A DNA stretch of 14,354 nt from a bacterium UBP3_UBA6266 (GCA_002440765.1 DJVC01000083.1:1-14354), one strand, 5' to 3'. Numbered from the stretch's first letter, positions 1 to 7,123 are shown. Program-made: numbers and translations. The notes: generated from the sequence alone by a model not told the origin.

Positions 1-2
1 CC

Positions 3-278
3 GCCGAAAAATGGATAGAAGAAATGTTCAAAGGCCGCATAAAAAAAACAGGGGTATCAAATAAGTATAGCGCGAAGAATAAACTTCAGGAAATAACCCA
101 GTCAAGATATAATGCCCTGCCGGTTTATAATGTGGTTGAGGAACTCGGGCCCGAGCATAAAAGAAAATATACCGTTGAAGTTTTGGTTGAGGGAGAGAGC
201 ATGGGGAAAGGGAACGGTTTTTCAAAGAAGGAAGCGGAAAGGGATGCGGCAAATGAAGCCATTAAAAAAATGCGCTAA
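3..278 (+). CDS. rnc: Ribonuclease III, C-terminal part (5' end outside window)
   Basis: This is the 3' end of an RNase III gene. RNase III cleaves double-stranded RNA in rRNA and mRNA processing. The open frame enters from the window edge, so the catalytic domain is missing here; the Met codon at 24 is internal. What remains is a short linker and a complete double-stranded-RNA-binding domain. It shows the usual order: KLQEITQSRYNALPVYNVVEE (family form LQE.xQ..y..PxYxvvee), a GP.H turn, the strand YTVEVLVEGESMGKGNG, and the closing helix SKKEAERDAANEAIKKM, whose KKEAE start contacts RNA. The stop is TAA at 276-278. The next gene starts inside this one (253), suggesting translational coupling. 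Confidence 0.93.
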   Translation, partial: AEKWIEEMFKGRIKKTGVSNKYSAKNKLQEITQSRYNALPVYNVVEELGPEHKRKYTVEVLVEGESMGKGNGFSKKEAERDAANEAIKKMR

Positions 279-534
279 TTTTTCCGTTTTTGCGGCGGTA
301 ATAATTACGGTTGGAACCGGGGGTTGTTCTCCGTCCGGGCGGGAGAAAGAACAACAGGCCGGAGGCGAAGTGAATACATTTTTTGAAGAGCAGAAGATAG
401 CGGAAACCGCGGATACCGGCAATTCTGAAGAACCGGCAATACAGAAACTTCCTTATGTTAAAAAACAGAAAAAACGCATACAGGAAATCTACGACAAGCG
501 TAATCAGGAACTTATGGACCAGATAGAACAGTGA
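253..534 (+). CDS. Small putative lipoprotein, 93 aa, charged C-terminus
   Basis: I recognise no family. The start chosen is ATG at 253, within the last codons of rnc, because an AAAGGG Shine-Dalgarno stretch lies just upstream (about 237-243) and because it gives a clean export signal. The open frame extends further upstream, but that part only overlaps rnc in another frame. The N-terminus MKPLKK is basic. It is followed by a hydrophobic stretch (ANFSVFAAVIITV) and GTGGC, with Cys25 as the likely lipidated residue. This is a weak lipobox, since the residue at -3 is Thr. The rest is hydrophilic and Glu/Lys-rich, and ends in a probably helical tail (KKQKKRIQEIYDKRNQELMDQIEQ region, residues about 70-93). 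It was most likely made with rnc. Function unknown; moderate confidence that it is a real gene. Confidence 0.6.
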   Translation: MKPLKKCANFSVFAAVIITVGTGGCSPSGREKEQQAGGEVNTFFEEQKIAETADTGNSEEPAIQKLPYVKKQKKRIQEIYDKRNQELMDQIEQ

Positions 535-552
535 AAAATTTTACAGCCATTT

Positions 553-1617
553 CTATTTCTTGAAAAAAATAAGCATTACGACAGCGATAATCCCCATAGA
601 TATGACGATTACCGGATAACCCAGAGGAGAGTCCAGCTCAGGCATATATTTGAAATTCATGCCGTAGACGCCCGCAATGAATGTCAGCGGTATAAATATA
701 GTGGCTATTATGGTCAAAACCTTCATTACATCGTTCATCCTGTTGCTCAGGGATGTAAGGTAGATGCTGATCATGCCGGATACGATATCCCTGTAGGTTT
801 CTATAGTGTCTATTACCTGTACGGTGTGGTCATAAACATCCCTGAAAAAGAGCGCGGAGCTCTTGTGTATTAAAACGTTTTCCGAGCGCTGGATTCCGTT
901 GATGGTATCTCTCAGAGGCCAGATGGATTTCCTGATGGTTATAAGATCCTGTTTTAAGATGTTTATGGTTTTTAGCGTGTGCTGGGGAGGGTTGTCGATT
1001 ATTTCGTCTTCAATACCGGAAATTCTGTCCCCGATATTCTCCAATATTGCAAAATAATTATCCACTATGGCATCAAGCAATGAATAAGCCAGGTAATCCG
1101 GGCCCTGTTTTCTTATGCGGCCCTTTGCGTGGCGCAGACGGTCTCTTATAAGGTTAAAAACATCCCCTTCTTTTTCCTGAAAAGTGAGAACGAAATTTTT
1201 GCCGATGATTATGCTTATCTGCTCGGACTCAATGGAAGAGTCTTTCCTGTTTATATCAAGCATTTTCAGGGTGAGGTAGAGGTAGTTGCTGAAATCCTCG
1301 AATTTCGGGCGCTGGGAAGTGTTTAAAATATCTTCCATCAGGAGTGGATGGAATTCAAAACAGTTTCCCAGTTTTTCAATGACTTCGATTTTATGAAGTC
1401 CGTCCACGTTTATCCATGTCACCGTGGGCTTGTTTCTGAGTTTGAGACACTCGTCGACATACTTGGTCTCGAATTCCTGGAATTGGGATTCATTATAGTC
1501 GATGACGGTTATTTTTATATGTTCTGTTTTCTGTTCGCCTATATGTATTAAAGAGCCGGGTGTAAGCCCGGCCATTTTAGAGACCTGCACTTCTTTTTTG
1601 CGTTTTTGTTTATTCAT
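553..1617 (-). CDS. corA: CorA magnesium/divalent-cation channel
   Basis: CorA is a homopentameric inner-membrane channel for Mg2+ (sometimes Co2+/Ni2+). The 354-residue product is full length and resembles the crystallised Thermotoga maritima CorA along its whole length. It has an N-terminal alpha/beta cytoplasmic domain (about 1-240) with WINVDG and HPLLMEDILNTSQRPKFE, a long stalk helix, and two C-terminal membrane helices (about 290-312 and 326-351). Between the helices is the signature YGMNF followed by the MPEL periplasmic loop. It ends in a basic KK, as in the family. The ATG at 1617 has a poor ribosome site. The Met at codon 15 (1575) has AGGT about 8 nt upstream and is an alternative start, but the T. 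maritima protein also has roughly ten residues before the conserved L-P-G-S/T-L segment. It converges on the lipoprotein gene with an 18-nt gap and is probably monocistronic. Confidence 0.95.
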   Translation of the reverse strand: MNKQKRKKEVQVSKMAGLTPGSLIHIGEQKTEHIKITVIDYNESQFQEFETKYVDECLKLRNKPTVTWINVDGLHKIEVIEKLGNCFEFHPLLMEDILNTSQRPKFEDFSNYLYLTLKMLDINRKDSSIESEQISIIIGKNFVLTFQEKEGDVFNLIRDRLRHAKGRIRKQGPDYLAYSLLDAIVDNYFAILENIGDRISGIEDEIIDNPPQHTLKTINILKQDLITIRKSIWPLRDTINGIQRSENVLIHKSSALFFRDVYDHTVQVIDTIETYRDIVSGMISIYLTSLSNRMNDVMKVLTIIATIFIPLTFIAGVYGMNFKYMPELDSPLGYPVIVISMGIIAVVMLIFFKK

Positions 1618-1710
1618 AATCAGATCATTCTATCTTTTTTTGCGGATTAAATCCAATAAATAAGTTGCGGATAATGAAGCAGTGTTCAGATGTGATTTAA
1701 ATCGGTCTTT

Positions 1711-1798
1711 TGCCCTGTCCCGCCCCAAGGAATTCGTAAGATTCCCGGGACTGAAGTCCCTGGAATCTTTTAGATTCCTGAGGGCCTGTGGAGGGACA
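1711..1798. repeat. Large imperfect palindrome with nested hairpins (REP-like)
   Basis: The centre is a 32-nt inverted repeat (1738-1769): AAGATTCC and GGAATCTT flank GGGACT-GA-AGTCCC, with one C/T mismatch. The right part can instead fold as GGAATCT-TTT-AGATTCC (1762-1778). A related GGAAT...ATTCC unit lies at 1729-1745, so two 17-nt units flank the core. Outer arms TGTCCC (1716-1721) and GGGACA (1793-1798), and AGGAAT/ATTCCT, extend the symmetry. It lies upstream of corA and directly beside the transposase remnant. It could be a REP-like element or part of a mobile-element end. Confidence 0.7.
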
Positions 1799-2003
1799 AG
1801 CTTCCGTTGATCTGCTTATTTCAATTCAATCGCAAATCAAATCCAAAAGGTATCACGAGGGAATAGACAATATAACCCCGGACGATGTTTACTACGGGCG
1901 TAGGGGGTCAACACTTAAGGACCGTGAGGAGCTGAAAAAGAAAACTTTGCTTGAAAGCCGCCGATTTAACGGTAAAATGATTAAAACGGAGCTGGAGTCG
2001 TAA
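1788..2003 (+). mobile_element. Decayed C-terminus of an IS3-type transposase
   Basis: This open frame (GTG at 1788 to TAA at 2001) has no ribosome site. From about codon 19 (1842) it reads like the extreme C-terminus of IS3-family DDE transposases: KRYHEGIDNITPDDVYYGRR followed by a basic helix with EELKKKTLLESRRFN. The part before codon 19 does not fit the family. A short frameshift near 1815-1840 would give a more family-like Y-F-x-F-N-R-K, so the copy seems both 5'-deleted and frameshifted. The catalytic DDE residues are absent, so it cannot be active. I could not identify a terminal inverted repeat or target duplication. Family assignment is from recall of the C-terminal motif. Confidence 0.72.
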
Positions 2004-2039
2004 CTAAAAAACCGGATTAAATAATCTTACTCGGTTTGA

Positions 2040-2111
2040 AGGCATACATTTGTAAAAGGAGCGCCGCAGTCGGACGATATTACGATGGTTGTGCTTGAAT
2101 CTTTCGGCTGA
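2040..2111 (+). pseudogene. 3' remnant of a SpoIIE/RsbU-type PP2C phosphatase gene
   Basis: In the frame 2058-2108 the translation KGAPQSDDITMVVLESFG ends at TGA 2109-2111. The QSDDIT(M/L)(V/L)V strand is the hallmark C-terminus of SpoIIE/RsbU PP2C-type serine phosphatases, in which an Asp of the DD pair binds metal. The frame is closed by TGA at 2037-2039, so nothing else of the phosphatase survives. Its stop lies 37 nt before the aldehyde dehydrogenase start. An STAS protein and an RsbW-like kinase follow, exactly the partners such a phosphatase serves. I infer that a complete gene once headed this operon and was lost in a deletion next to the IS remnant. Confidence 0.7.
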
Positions 2112-2148
2112 AGGCCGGACATGTAATATTAAAAAAAGGGGGAAAGCT

Positions 2149-3582
2149 GTGGAAGAAAAACCCGTTGTTGACATTGAGAATGTGATGGATAGGGCAGTCT
2201 GCGCCGGGGCGATATTCAGCGCGTATACACAGGAACAGACGGACCGTATAGTCAGGGCGGTTTACAAGGCGGGTTTCAATAACCGCATAAAACTGGCAAA
2301 ACTCGCCGCGGAAGAAACGGGCATTGGGAACTGGCAAGACAAGGTTATTAAAAATGTCGTCGCAACACAGCTTGTGTATGAAGATATTAGGCATCTTAGG
2401 ACAGTGGGTATAATTTCGGAGGATGAGGAAAGCGGGATAATAGAGATCGCGCAGCCGCTCGGCCCGATATTCGCCATTACGCCGGTAACCAATCCGACAT
2501 CTACGGTAATGTTCAAGATACTAAGCGCTCTCAAAACAAGGAACCCGATAATAATCAAGCCGCATTCGAGCGCTGTGAAATGCTCCTCCGAAGCGGCTCG
2601 TATATGCTACGATGCCGCTATGAAAGAGGATGCTCCGGAGGACTGTATCCAGTGGCTTGAAAGCACTTCCCGCGAACAGACGCAGCAGCTGATGTCGCAC
2701 AAAAAACTGGCGCTTATACTTGCGACCGGCGGAGGGGCGCTTGTGAACGCGGCGTACAGTTCCGGTACGCCAGCAATGGGGGTTGGCGCCGGCAATGTTC
2801 CGGTATTCATCGAACAAAGCGCGGATATTCCCTTTGCCGTGGAACAGATCATGATGTCCAAAGTTTTTGATCACGGTACGATATGTGCCAGCGAACAGTC
2901 TATTGTTGTAGAAAAATGCAAAGAACAAGAGCTCCTAGATGAGCTTAAAAAACAGAAAGCGTATATTCTTTCATGCGATGAAACAAAAAAGGTAGAGAAG
3001 ATCGCGTTCGACATCGAAAAGGGAATAATGAACACGCATATTATCGGCAAACCTGCGATTAGGTTAGCGGAATTGTCCGGGATAAGTGTTCCGCAGGATA
3101 CAAGGCTTCTGATCGCTCCGTTAAAGGGGATAGGAAAAGAATATCCATTGTCCGCGGAAATACTTGCTCCGGTCATAGCGTTTTATTCCGCCGATAGTTT
3201 CCAGCATGCGGTAAATCTCTGTATTGACCTTAATTTTTACGGCGGCATGGGACATACCGTGAGCTTATTTTCCAACGACGAAGAAAAGATAAAGAAGTTC
3301 TCACTGGTTATGAACGCTGGCCGTATCGTGGTCAATATGCCGGCCTCCCAGGGGGCGGTTGGCGGGATTTTTAATACCCTGCATACGTCTTTTACTCTTG
3401 GCTGCGGGACAGGCGGGAAGAATATTACAACTGATAATGTAACGGCGAGGCATCTGTTAAATATTCAGAGAATATGCCGTCGCAGGATGAATGAGCGTTT
3501 TGTCAGGTTCGATAAAAGTCTGTATTTCGACGAATCCGCCGACGCGGACCTGATAGAGAAAAAATATGATCGGAACATGTAA
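2149..3582 (+). CDS. CoA-acylating aldehyde dehydrogenase (AdhE N-domain / EutE-like)
   Basis: This enzyme probably interconverts acetaldehyde (or another short aldehyde) plus CoA and NAD+ with acyl-CoA and NADH, in the cytoplasm. It aligns by eye with the N-terminal half of E. coli AdhE: FTQEQ-like YTQEQTDRIVRA, ETGIGNWQDKVIKN, GPIFAITPVTNPTSTVMFKILSALKTRN, AAYSSGTPAMGVGAGN, the catalytic FDHGTICASEQS, and NMPASQGAVGG. The GTG at 2149 (AGGGGG upstream) gives 477 residues and places the catalytic Cys at 246, the AdhE position. The frame is open up to 2089, but that part overlaps the phosphatase remnant and looks non-coding. There is no alcohol dehydrogenase domain and no obvious microcompartment-targeting peptide. 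It lies 24 nt before the STAS gene, so it was probably transcribed with the regulators. Substrate is not resolvable from sequence. Confidence 0.9.
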   Translation: MEEKPVVDIENVMDRAVCAGAIFSAYTQEQTDRIVRAVYKAGFNNRIKLAKLAAEETGIGNWQDKVIKNVVATQLVYEDIRHLRTVGIISEDEESGIIEIAQPLGPIFAITPVTNPTSTVMFKILSALKTRNPIIIKPHSSAVKCSSEAARICYDAAMKEDAPEDCIQWLESTSREQTQQLMSHKKLALILATGGGALVNAAYSSGTPAMGVGAGNVPVFIEQSADIPFAVEQIMMSKVFDHGTICASEQSIVVEKCKEQELLDELKKQKAYILSCDETKKVEKIAFDIEKGIMNTHIIGKPAIRLAELSGISVPQDTRLLIAPLKGIGKEYPLSAEILAPVIAFYSADSFQHAVNLCIDLNFYGGMGHTVSLFSNDEEKIKKFSLVMNAGRIVVNMPASQGAVGGIFNTLHTSFTLGCGTGGKNITTDNVTARHLLNIQRICRRRMNERFVRFDKSLYFDESADADLIEKKYDRNM

Positions 3583-3606
3583 AATAATCACGGAAAGGAG
3601 GCTGTT

Positions 3607-3900
3607 ATGGTAGATTATATTTCTGACGGAAAAATGATTAGGTGCGTTTTTAATGAAAGGCTGGATACCGTTAATTGTATGAATTTTGAGCAAGAACTTC
3701 TGGAAAAGGTCCAGGAAGCAGAAAATTCGATCGTATTCGATCTGGGGAAAGTGGATTATATCGCGTCCTCTTTTCTGAGGATATGTTTCCGGGTATCTAA
3801 AACGAACGGCGAGGGGAAACTGTCGCTGGTCAACGTGAGCCCTGAGGTCAAAAAAGTGCTGAAGATAGCCGGAGTTGATAAACATATTAAAGTCGATTAA
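3607..3900 (+). CDS. STAS-domain anti-sigma factor antagonist (RsbV/SpoIIAA-like)
   Basis: A single-domain STAS protein of 97 residues, the usual length. In partner switching the dephosphorylated form binds the anti-sigma kinase and frees the sigma factor or other target. The fold is recognisable: strand IRCVFNERLDTVNC, helix NFEQELLEKVQ, strand SIVFDLGKVDYI, and the loop and helix ASSFLRICFRVSK, then LSLVNVSPEVKKVLKIAGVDKHIKV. The phosphorylated Ser aligns with Ser54. The normally conserved Gly two residues on (DSSGLG, SSAGLR) is Phe56 here. It has a strong AAAGGAGG ribosome site (3594-3601), so it should be made at high level relative to its neighbours. It is followed after 31 nt by the kinase gene. 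Confidence 0.9.
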   Translation: MVDYISDGKMIRCVFNERLDTVNCMNFEQELLEKVQEAENSIVFDLGKVDYIASSFLRICFRVSKTNGEGKLSLVNVSPEVKKVLKIAGVDKHIKVD

Positions 3901-3931
3901 AGTTTGCCGTGATTGACTGAAAAGAAGGAAA

Positions 3932-4336
3932 ATGCAGGAAGAAACCGTTATTCTGGAGAACCGTTTATCGGAACTGATAAAACTGCAGCGTGCTATAGAT
4001 GCTTTCGGAAAAAGATACAACCTTTCAAAAGAAACGGTCCATGACGCAAATCTTGTTCTGGAAGAGACGATGGTCAATGTTATTTCCTATGCCTATGAAA
4101 ACGAGGAAGACAAACACAGTATAGTGTTTAAGTTTAATATAGAGAACGAGGCACTTATCCTCTCAGTTGAAGATGACGGAAAAGATTTTGATCCCCTCAA
4201 AGTCCCTGAACCACTTGAAAAATCGAAAATAGGAGGGCCGGGGATTCATCTTATTAGGAATTTAGCCAGATCAATATCCCACTTTAGGCACGGAGACAAA
4301 AATCTTCTGATCATTCGTATGGACATCAGGGAGTGA
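3932..4336 (+). CDS. RsbW-like anti-sigma factor serine kinase (HATPase_c)
   Basis: A 134-residue GHKL ATPase of the RsbW/SpoIIAB type. Such proteins phosphorylate the STAS antagonist and bind a sigma factor or another partner. Visible motifs are the N-terminal ENRLSEL segment, the N-box LEETMVNVISYAY (Glu45, Asn49), the G1 motif EDDGKDFDPL (Asp82, Gly83) and the G2 lid GGPGIHLIRN (101-110). It lacks the sensor and dimerisation domains of histidine kinases. The ATG at 3932 gives the expected N-terminus, although GAAGGA lies unusually close (about 2-3 nt). It is the last gene of the operon. No sigma factor gene is in the window, so the target is either encoded elsewhere or not a sigma factor. 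Confidence 0.9.
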   Translation: MQEETVILENRLSELIKLQRAIDAFGKRYNLSKETVHDANLVLEETMVNVISYAYENEEDKHSIVFKFNIENEALILSVEDDGKDFDPLKVPEPLEKSKIGGPGIHLIRNLARSISHFRHGDKNLLIIRMDIRE

Positions 4337-4375
4337 AATAAGTAAAACCCTAATACAAGTAAACGAGGTGCCTTG

Positions 4376-4409
4376 GAAAGTAAAGCCGGAGCCATCGGCA
4401 TCTTCCGGC
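4376..4409 (-). terminator. Possible terminator of tRNA-His
   Basis: Read on the minus strand, GCCGGA (4409-4404) pairs with TCCGGC (4390-4385), with an inner GCC/GGC pair in the loop. TTTACTTTC follows. It lies just beyond the 3' end of the tRNA. The stem is short and the T-tract interrupted, so this is a moderate call. Confidence 0.4.
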
Positions 4410-4417
4410 CGAATTTA

Positions 4418-4496
4418 TGGGGTGAGCGAGGGGATTCGAACCCCCGACCCTCTGAGCCACAGTCAGATGCTCTAACCAAGCTGAGCTACGCCCACC
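4418..4496 (-). tRNA. tRNA-His (GTG anticodon)
   Basis: On the minus strand this folds as a complete cloverleaf. The acceptor GTGGGCG (4495-4489) pairs with CGCTCAC (4428-4422) with one G-T pair. The anticodon stem-loop is TCTGA-CTGTGGC-TCAGA with anticodon GTG, and the T-arm contains GGTTCGAAT. Two histidine identity elements are present: an extra G at -1 (4496) and discriminator C73 (4421), which can pair. CCA is encoded (4420-4418). Confidence 0.96.
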
Positions 4497-4512
4497 ACCG
4501 AGATGACGTTGA

Positions 4513-4541
4513 ATAATATAATAACATATTTTTTCTGTCAA
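4513..4541 (-). promoter_or_regulatory. Sigma70-type promoter of tRNA-His
   Basis: On the minus strand a perfect -35 TTGACA (4541-4536) is followed after 17 nt by -10 TATTAT (4518-4513). Transcription would start about ten bases before the tRNA. The -35 lies 9 bases from the large hairpin at 4550. Confidence 0.8.
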
Positions 4542-4549
4542 TGAGTTTT

Positions 4550-4593
4550 ACCCTGTTAGAGGCAGGGCTTTAACGCCCTGCCTCTAACAGGGT
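4550..4593. repeat. 44-nt perfect hairpin, 19-bp stem
   Basis: ACCCTGTTAGAGGCAGGGC (4550-4568) is exactly inverted at 4575-4593, with the loop TTTAAC. It lies between the divergent promoters of tRNA-His and the GH94 gene, so it is not needed as a terminator for either. A perfect stem of this length suggests a recent or selected palindromic element (REP/MITE-like). Confidence 0.85.
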
Positions 4594-4693
4594 TTGCTCC
4601 CTTTAAAAAGTTTTCATCGGGGGTTTAGTTTTCTTGACTTCTTATCTTCTTTAAGTTATGATTTGCGAAAATTTCGGTATTTTTTTCAACGGA

Positions 4694-4722
4694 TTATGCT
4701 CAATTGATGATTTATGTATAAT
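4694..4722 (+). promoter_or_regulatory. Candidate promoter of the GH94 gene
   Basis: A perfect -10 TATAAT lies at 4717-4722, with a weak -35 TTATGC (4694-4699) at 17-nt spacing. The predicted start near 4729 gives a leader of about 25 nt to the ATG at 4754, which has AGGAG at 4742-4746. The -35 assignment is uncertain. Confidence 0.45.
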
Positions 4723-4753
4723 ATGTAACTTATTGCAAAACAGGAGATTATGA

Positions 4754-7123
4754 ATGAAGAGCAAAAACAAGTACGGTTATTTTAGCGATGACGGGTCGGA
4801 ATATATTATAGAAAGGCCCGATACTCCGAAACCATGGGCAAATGTTATCTGCAATAAGACATACGGCCTTACAATTTCTCAGACGGGAGGGGGATACAGT
4901 TGGGCTTATAATTCGAATTTGAACAGATTAACAAGATGGGAACAGGATTTAATAAAGGATGAAAGCGGAAAATACATGTACATCAGGGATGATGATACGG
5001 GGGATTTTTGGTCGGCGACATGGAAACCCACCTGTACGACTTTTGATTATTACCAGTGCGTTCATGGTGTAGGTTATTCCATTTTCAAGATGGAAAAGTG
5101 TTCCATCTATTCTGAAATGAGAGTGTTCGTTCCGAAAGGCGACAATTGTGAGATATGGATTGTAAAACTTCACAATAAAACTAATTCTGCCCGTAAAATC
5201 AGCCTGATTTCTTATGTAGAATGGCTGACCGGCGCATGGCCGGATTGCCACAGGGAATTCCATAAATTGTTCCAGGAAACAAAATTCGATAACTCATCAA
5301 AGGTCCTTACCGTTAAAAAAAGGCTGGGAGGTATTTCAGCGGATGAAGCCCCGTGGAATACAACATGGAATTATGTGGGCTATCATACGGCATCGGTAGT
5401 TTCAGGTTATGAAGGCGATAAAGAAGAGTTTATCGGGATGTACGGGAATGTAATGGCGCCGAAAGCCGTGAAAGAAGGACGGCTTTCCAAAACCACCGGA
5501 AAGTGGAATGATTCTATAGCGTCTATCAGGTCAAAAATAGAAATGAAGCCGAATGAGACGAAGGAAATCGTATTTGTTCTCGGTTTGGAAAAATCGGAAG
5601 GTGAAATATCTAAAACCGTCAAAAAATATATTAACCCCAAAAAAGCTCACAAGGCGCTGGGAGCTGTTTGTGATTTCTGGAAAAAACTTATGAGCCCGGT
5701 TGAAATCAAGACTCCCGATGAGAATATGAATATTATGACAAATATCTGGTTGAAGTATCAGGCTATTTCGGCCAGGATATGGGGGCGGGCGGCTTATTAT
5801 CAATCAAGCGGTGCCTATGGTTTCAGGGATCAGCTTCAGGACAGCCAGATATTTCTGCCTATTGAGCCCGAAGAAACAAAGGAAAGGATACTTGATCACG
5901 CAAGACACCAGTTCAGCGAAGGAACAGTTTATCATTGGTGGAATACACTTGAAAATAAGGGGCCGAAATCCGAATTTTCAGACGATCTTTTATGGCTTCC
6001 TTTTGTTACAGTCAATTATTTGAAAGAAACAGCCGATTTCAGCATACTTAAGAAAAGTGAGCCTTTTGTAGACTCCGGAAGAGCGAGCCTTTATGAACAT
6101 TGTTTAAGAGCTATCAGAAAGAGCCTGTCCAGGATGAGCAAGAGGGGGTTGCCTCTGATAGGAGAAGGCGATTGGAATGACGGTTTAAGTTCATGCGGCG
6201 ACAAGTGGAAGGGCGAATCCGTATGGATGGGGCATTTTCTGTTCGGAGTTCTGAATGAATTTGCCGCGGTTGCAAAAATGATGAAAGATAAAAAAACAGC
6301 AGACATGCTGCTGAGAAATGCCGCAAAGCTGAAAAAAGCGGTGAACAAATACGGGTGGGATGGAAAGTGGTACTGGCGCGCAACGACGGACAGCCGGCAT
6401 ATGTTGGGCAGCAGCAAGGAAAAATGCGGAAAGATATTTCTCAATGCCCAGACATGGGCGATAATAAACGGGATAGAAGAAGATAAAAAAAGGCGTAAAT
6501 CCATGTTGTCATCCATGGAAAAATACCTTTACCGTGAATTCGGCCCGATTCTTTTCCATCCGGCCTATGATGTTCCTAACCCGAAAATCGGTTATCTTAC
6601 AAGATATGCCCCCGGGGTCAGGGAAAACGGCGGGCTGTATACGCATGCCGGTGTCTGGGCAATTCAGGCTGAATGTGTGGCAAGAAGGCCTGATATGGCT
6701 TACAGACTATATAACAGTTTTAATCCTATAAGAAGGGGAGAAAACCCCGACCTGTATAAGTGCGAGCCGTATGTTACTCCCGGTAACGTTGACGGCCCTG
6801 ATTCGGAAAATTTCGGAAAAGGCGGCTGGACTTGGTATACGGGATCGGCTGCATGGTATTACAGGATAGCGTGCGAATGGATCCTCGGGGTGAGACCCAC
6901 ATATGAAGGCCTTGTTATAGATCCGTGTATTCCTTCGACATGGAAAAACTTTGAGATAAAAAGAAAATTCAGGGGAGCGACATACCATATAAGGATAAGA
7001 AATCCCAAGGGCAGTTATCAGGGAGTCAAAAGCCTTATAGTCGACGGCAAAGAAGTAGCGGGTAATATTATTAAGCCGTTTAAAGATAAAAAGACCCACG
7101 AAATACTGGCTATATTGATTTAG
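4754..7123 (+). CDS. GH94 glycoside phosphorylase (cellobiose/cellodextrin-phosphorylase family)
   Basis: GH94 enzymes reversibly cleave beta-linked disaccharides or oligosaccharides with phosphate, giving an alpha-sugar-1-phosphate and saving ATP. The 789-residue length fits. The N-terminal YGYFSDDGSEYIIERPDTPKPW is the family opening (cellobiose phosphorylases have YGYFDD...REYVI..PDTPxPW). A beta-sandwich follows (to about 290) with SQTGGGYSW, YIRDDDTGDFWS and HGVGYS, then an (alpha/alpha)6 barrel with GAYGFRDQLQDS (about 354-365) and GEGDWNDG (about 470-477), which carries the general-acid Asp. AQTWAII, YTHAGVWAIQ and GGWTWYTGSAAWYYR form the rest of the active-site cleft. There is no signal peptide, so it is cytoplasmic. 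ATG 4754 has AGGAG at 7-nt spacing. No transporter or sugar-phosphate mutase gene is nearby, so substrate (cellobiose, cellodextrin, laminaribiose, chitobiose, cellobionate or other) is not assignable. Confidence 0.92.
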   Translation: MKSKNKYGYFSDDGSEYIIERPDTPKPWANVICNKTYGLTISQTGGGYSWAYNSNLNRLTRWEQDLIKDESGKYMYIRDDDTGDFWSATWKPTCTTFDYYQCVHGVGYSIFKMEKCSIYSEMRVFVPKGDNCEIWIVKLHNKTNSARKISLISYVEWLTGAWPDCHREFHKLFQETKFDNSSKVLTVKKRLGGISADEAPWNTTWNYVGYHTASVVSGYEGDKEEFIGMYGNVMAPKAVKEGRLSKTTGKWNDSIASIRSKIEMKPNETKEIVFVLGLEKSEGEISKTVKKYINPKKAHKALGAVCDFWKKLMSPVEIKTPDENMNIMTNIWLKYQAISARIWGRAAYYQSSGAYGFRDQLQDSQIFLPIEPEETKERILDHARHQFSEGTVYHWWNTLENKGPKSEFSDDLLWLPFVTVNYLKETADFSILKKSEPFVDSGRASLYEHCLRAIRKSLSRMSKRGLPLIGEGDWNDGLSSCGDKWKGESVWMGHFLFGVLNEFAAVAKMMKDKKTADMLLRNAAKLKKAVNKYGWDGKWYWRATTDSRHMLGSSKEKCGKIFLNAQTWAIINGIEEDKKRRKSMLSSMEKYLYREFGPILFHPAYDVPNPKIGYLTRYAPGVRENGGLYTHAGVWAIQAECVARRPDMAYRLYNSFNPIRRGENPDLYKCEPYVTPGNVDGPDSENFGKGGWTWYTGSAAWYYRIACEWILGVRPTYEGLVIDPCIPSTWKNFEIKRKFRGATYHIRIRNPKGSYQGVKSLIVDGKEVAGNIIKPFKDKKTHEILAILI

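Noticed and set aside
112..252. Upstream extension of the lipoprotein frame inside rnc
   Set aside because: It overlaps the conserved dsRNA-binding domain in another frame, has no family features, and the ATG at 253 gives a proper signal peptide and ribosome site.
2089..2148. Upstream extension of the aldehyde dehydrogenase frame to a TTG at 2089
   Set aside because: It would overlap the phosphatase tail and has no ribosome site. The GTG at 2149 has AGGGGG upstream and puts the catalytic Cys at the AdhE position.
2080..3176. Several long reverse-strand open frames within the aldehyde dehydrogenase gene
   Set aside because: They have low-complexity or implausible composition and lack ribosome sites, and they lie over strongly conserved forward coding sequence.
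3457..4077. 206-codon reverse-strand frame over the STAS and kinase genes
   Set aside because: It runs antisense to three recognisable genes and their conserved motifs, and has no recognisable domain.
6091..6516. Reverse-strand frames inside the GH94 gene
   Set aside because: They are shadows of the catalytic barrel coding sequence, with compositions rich in Phe, Ser and Arg and no start signals.
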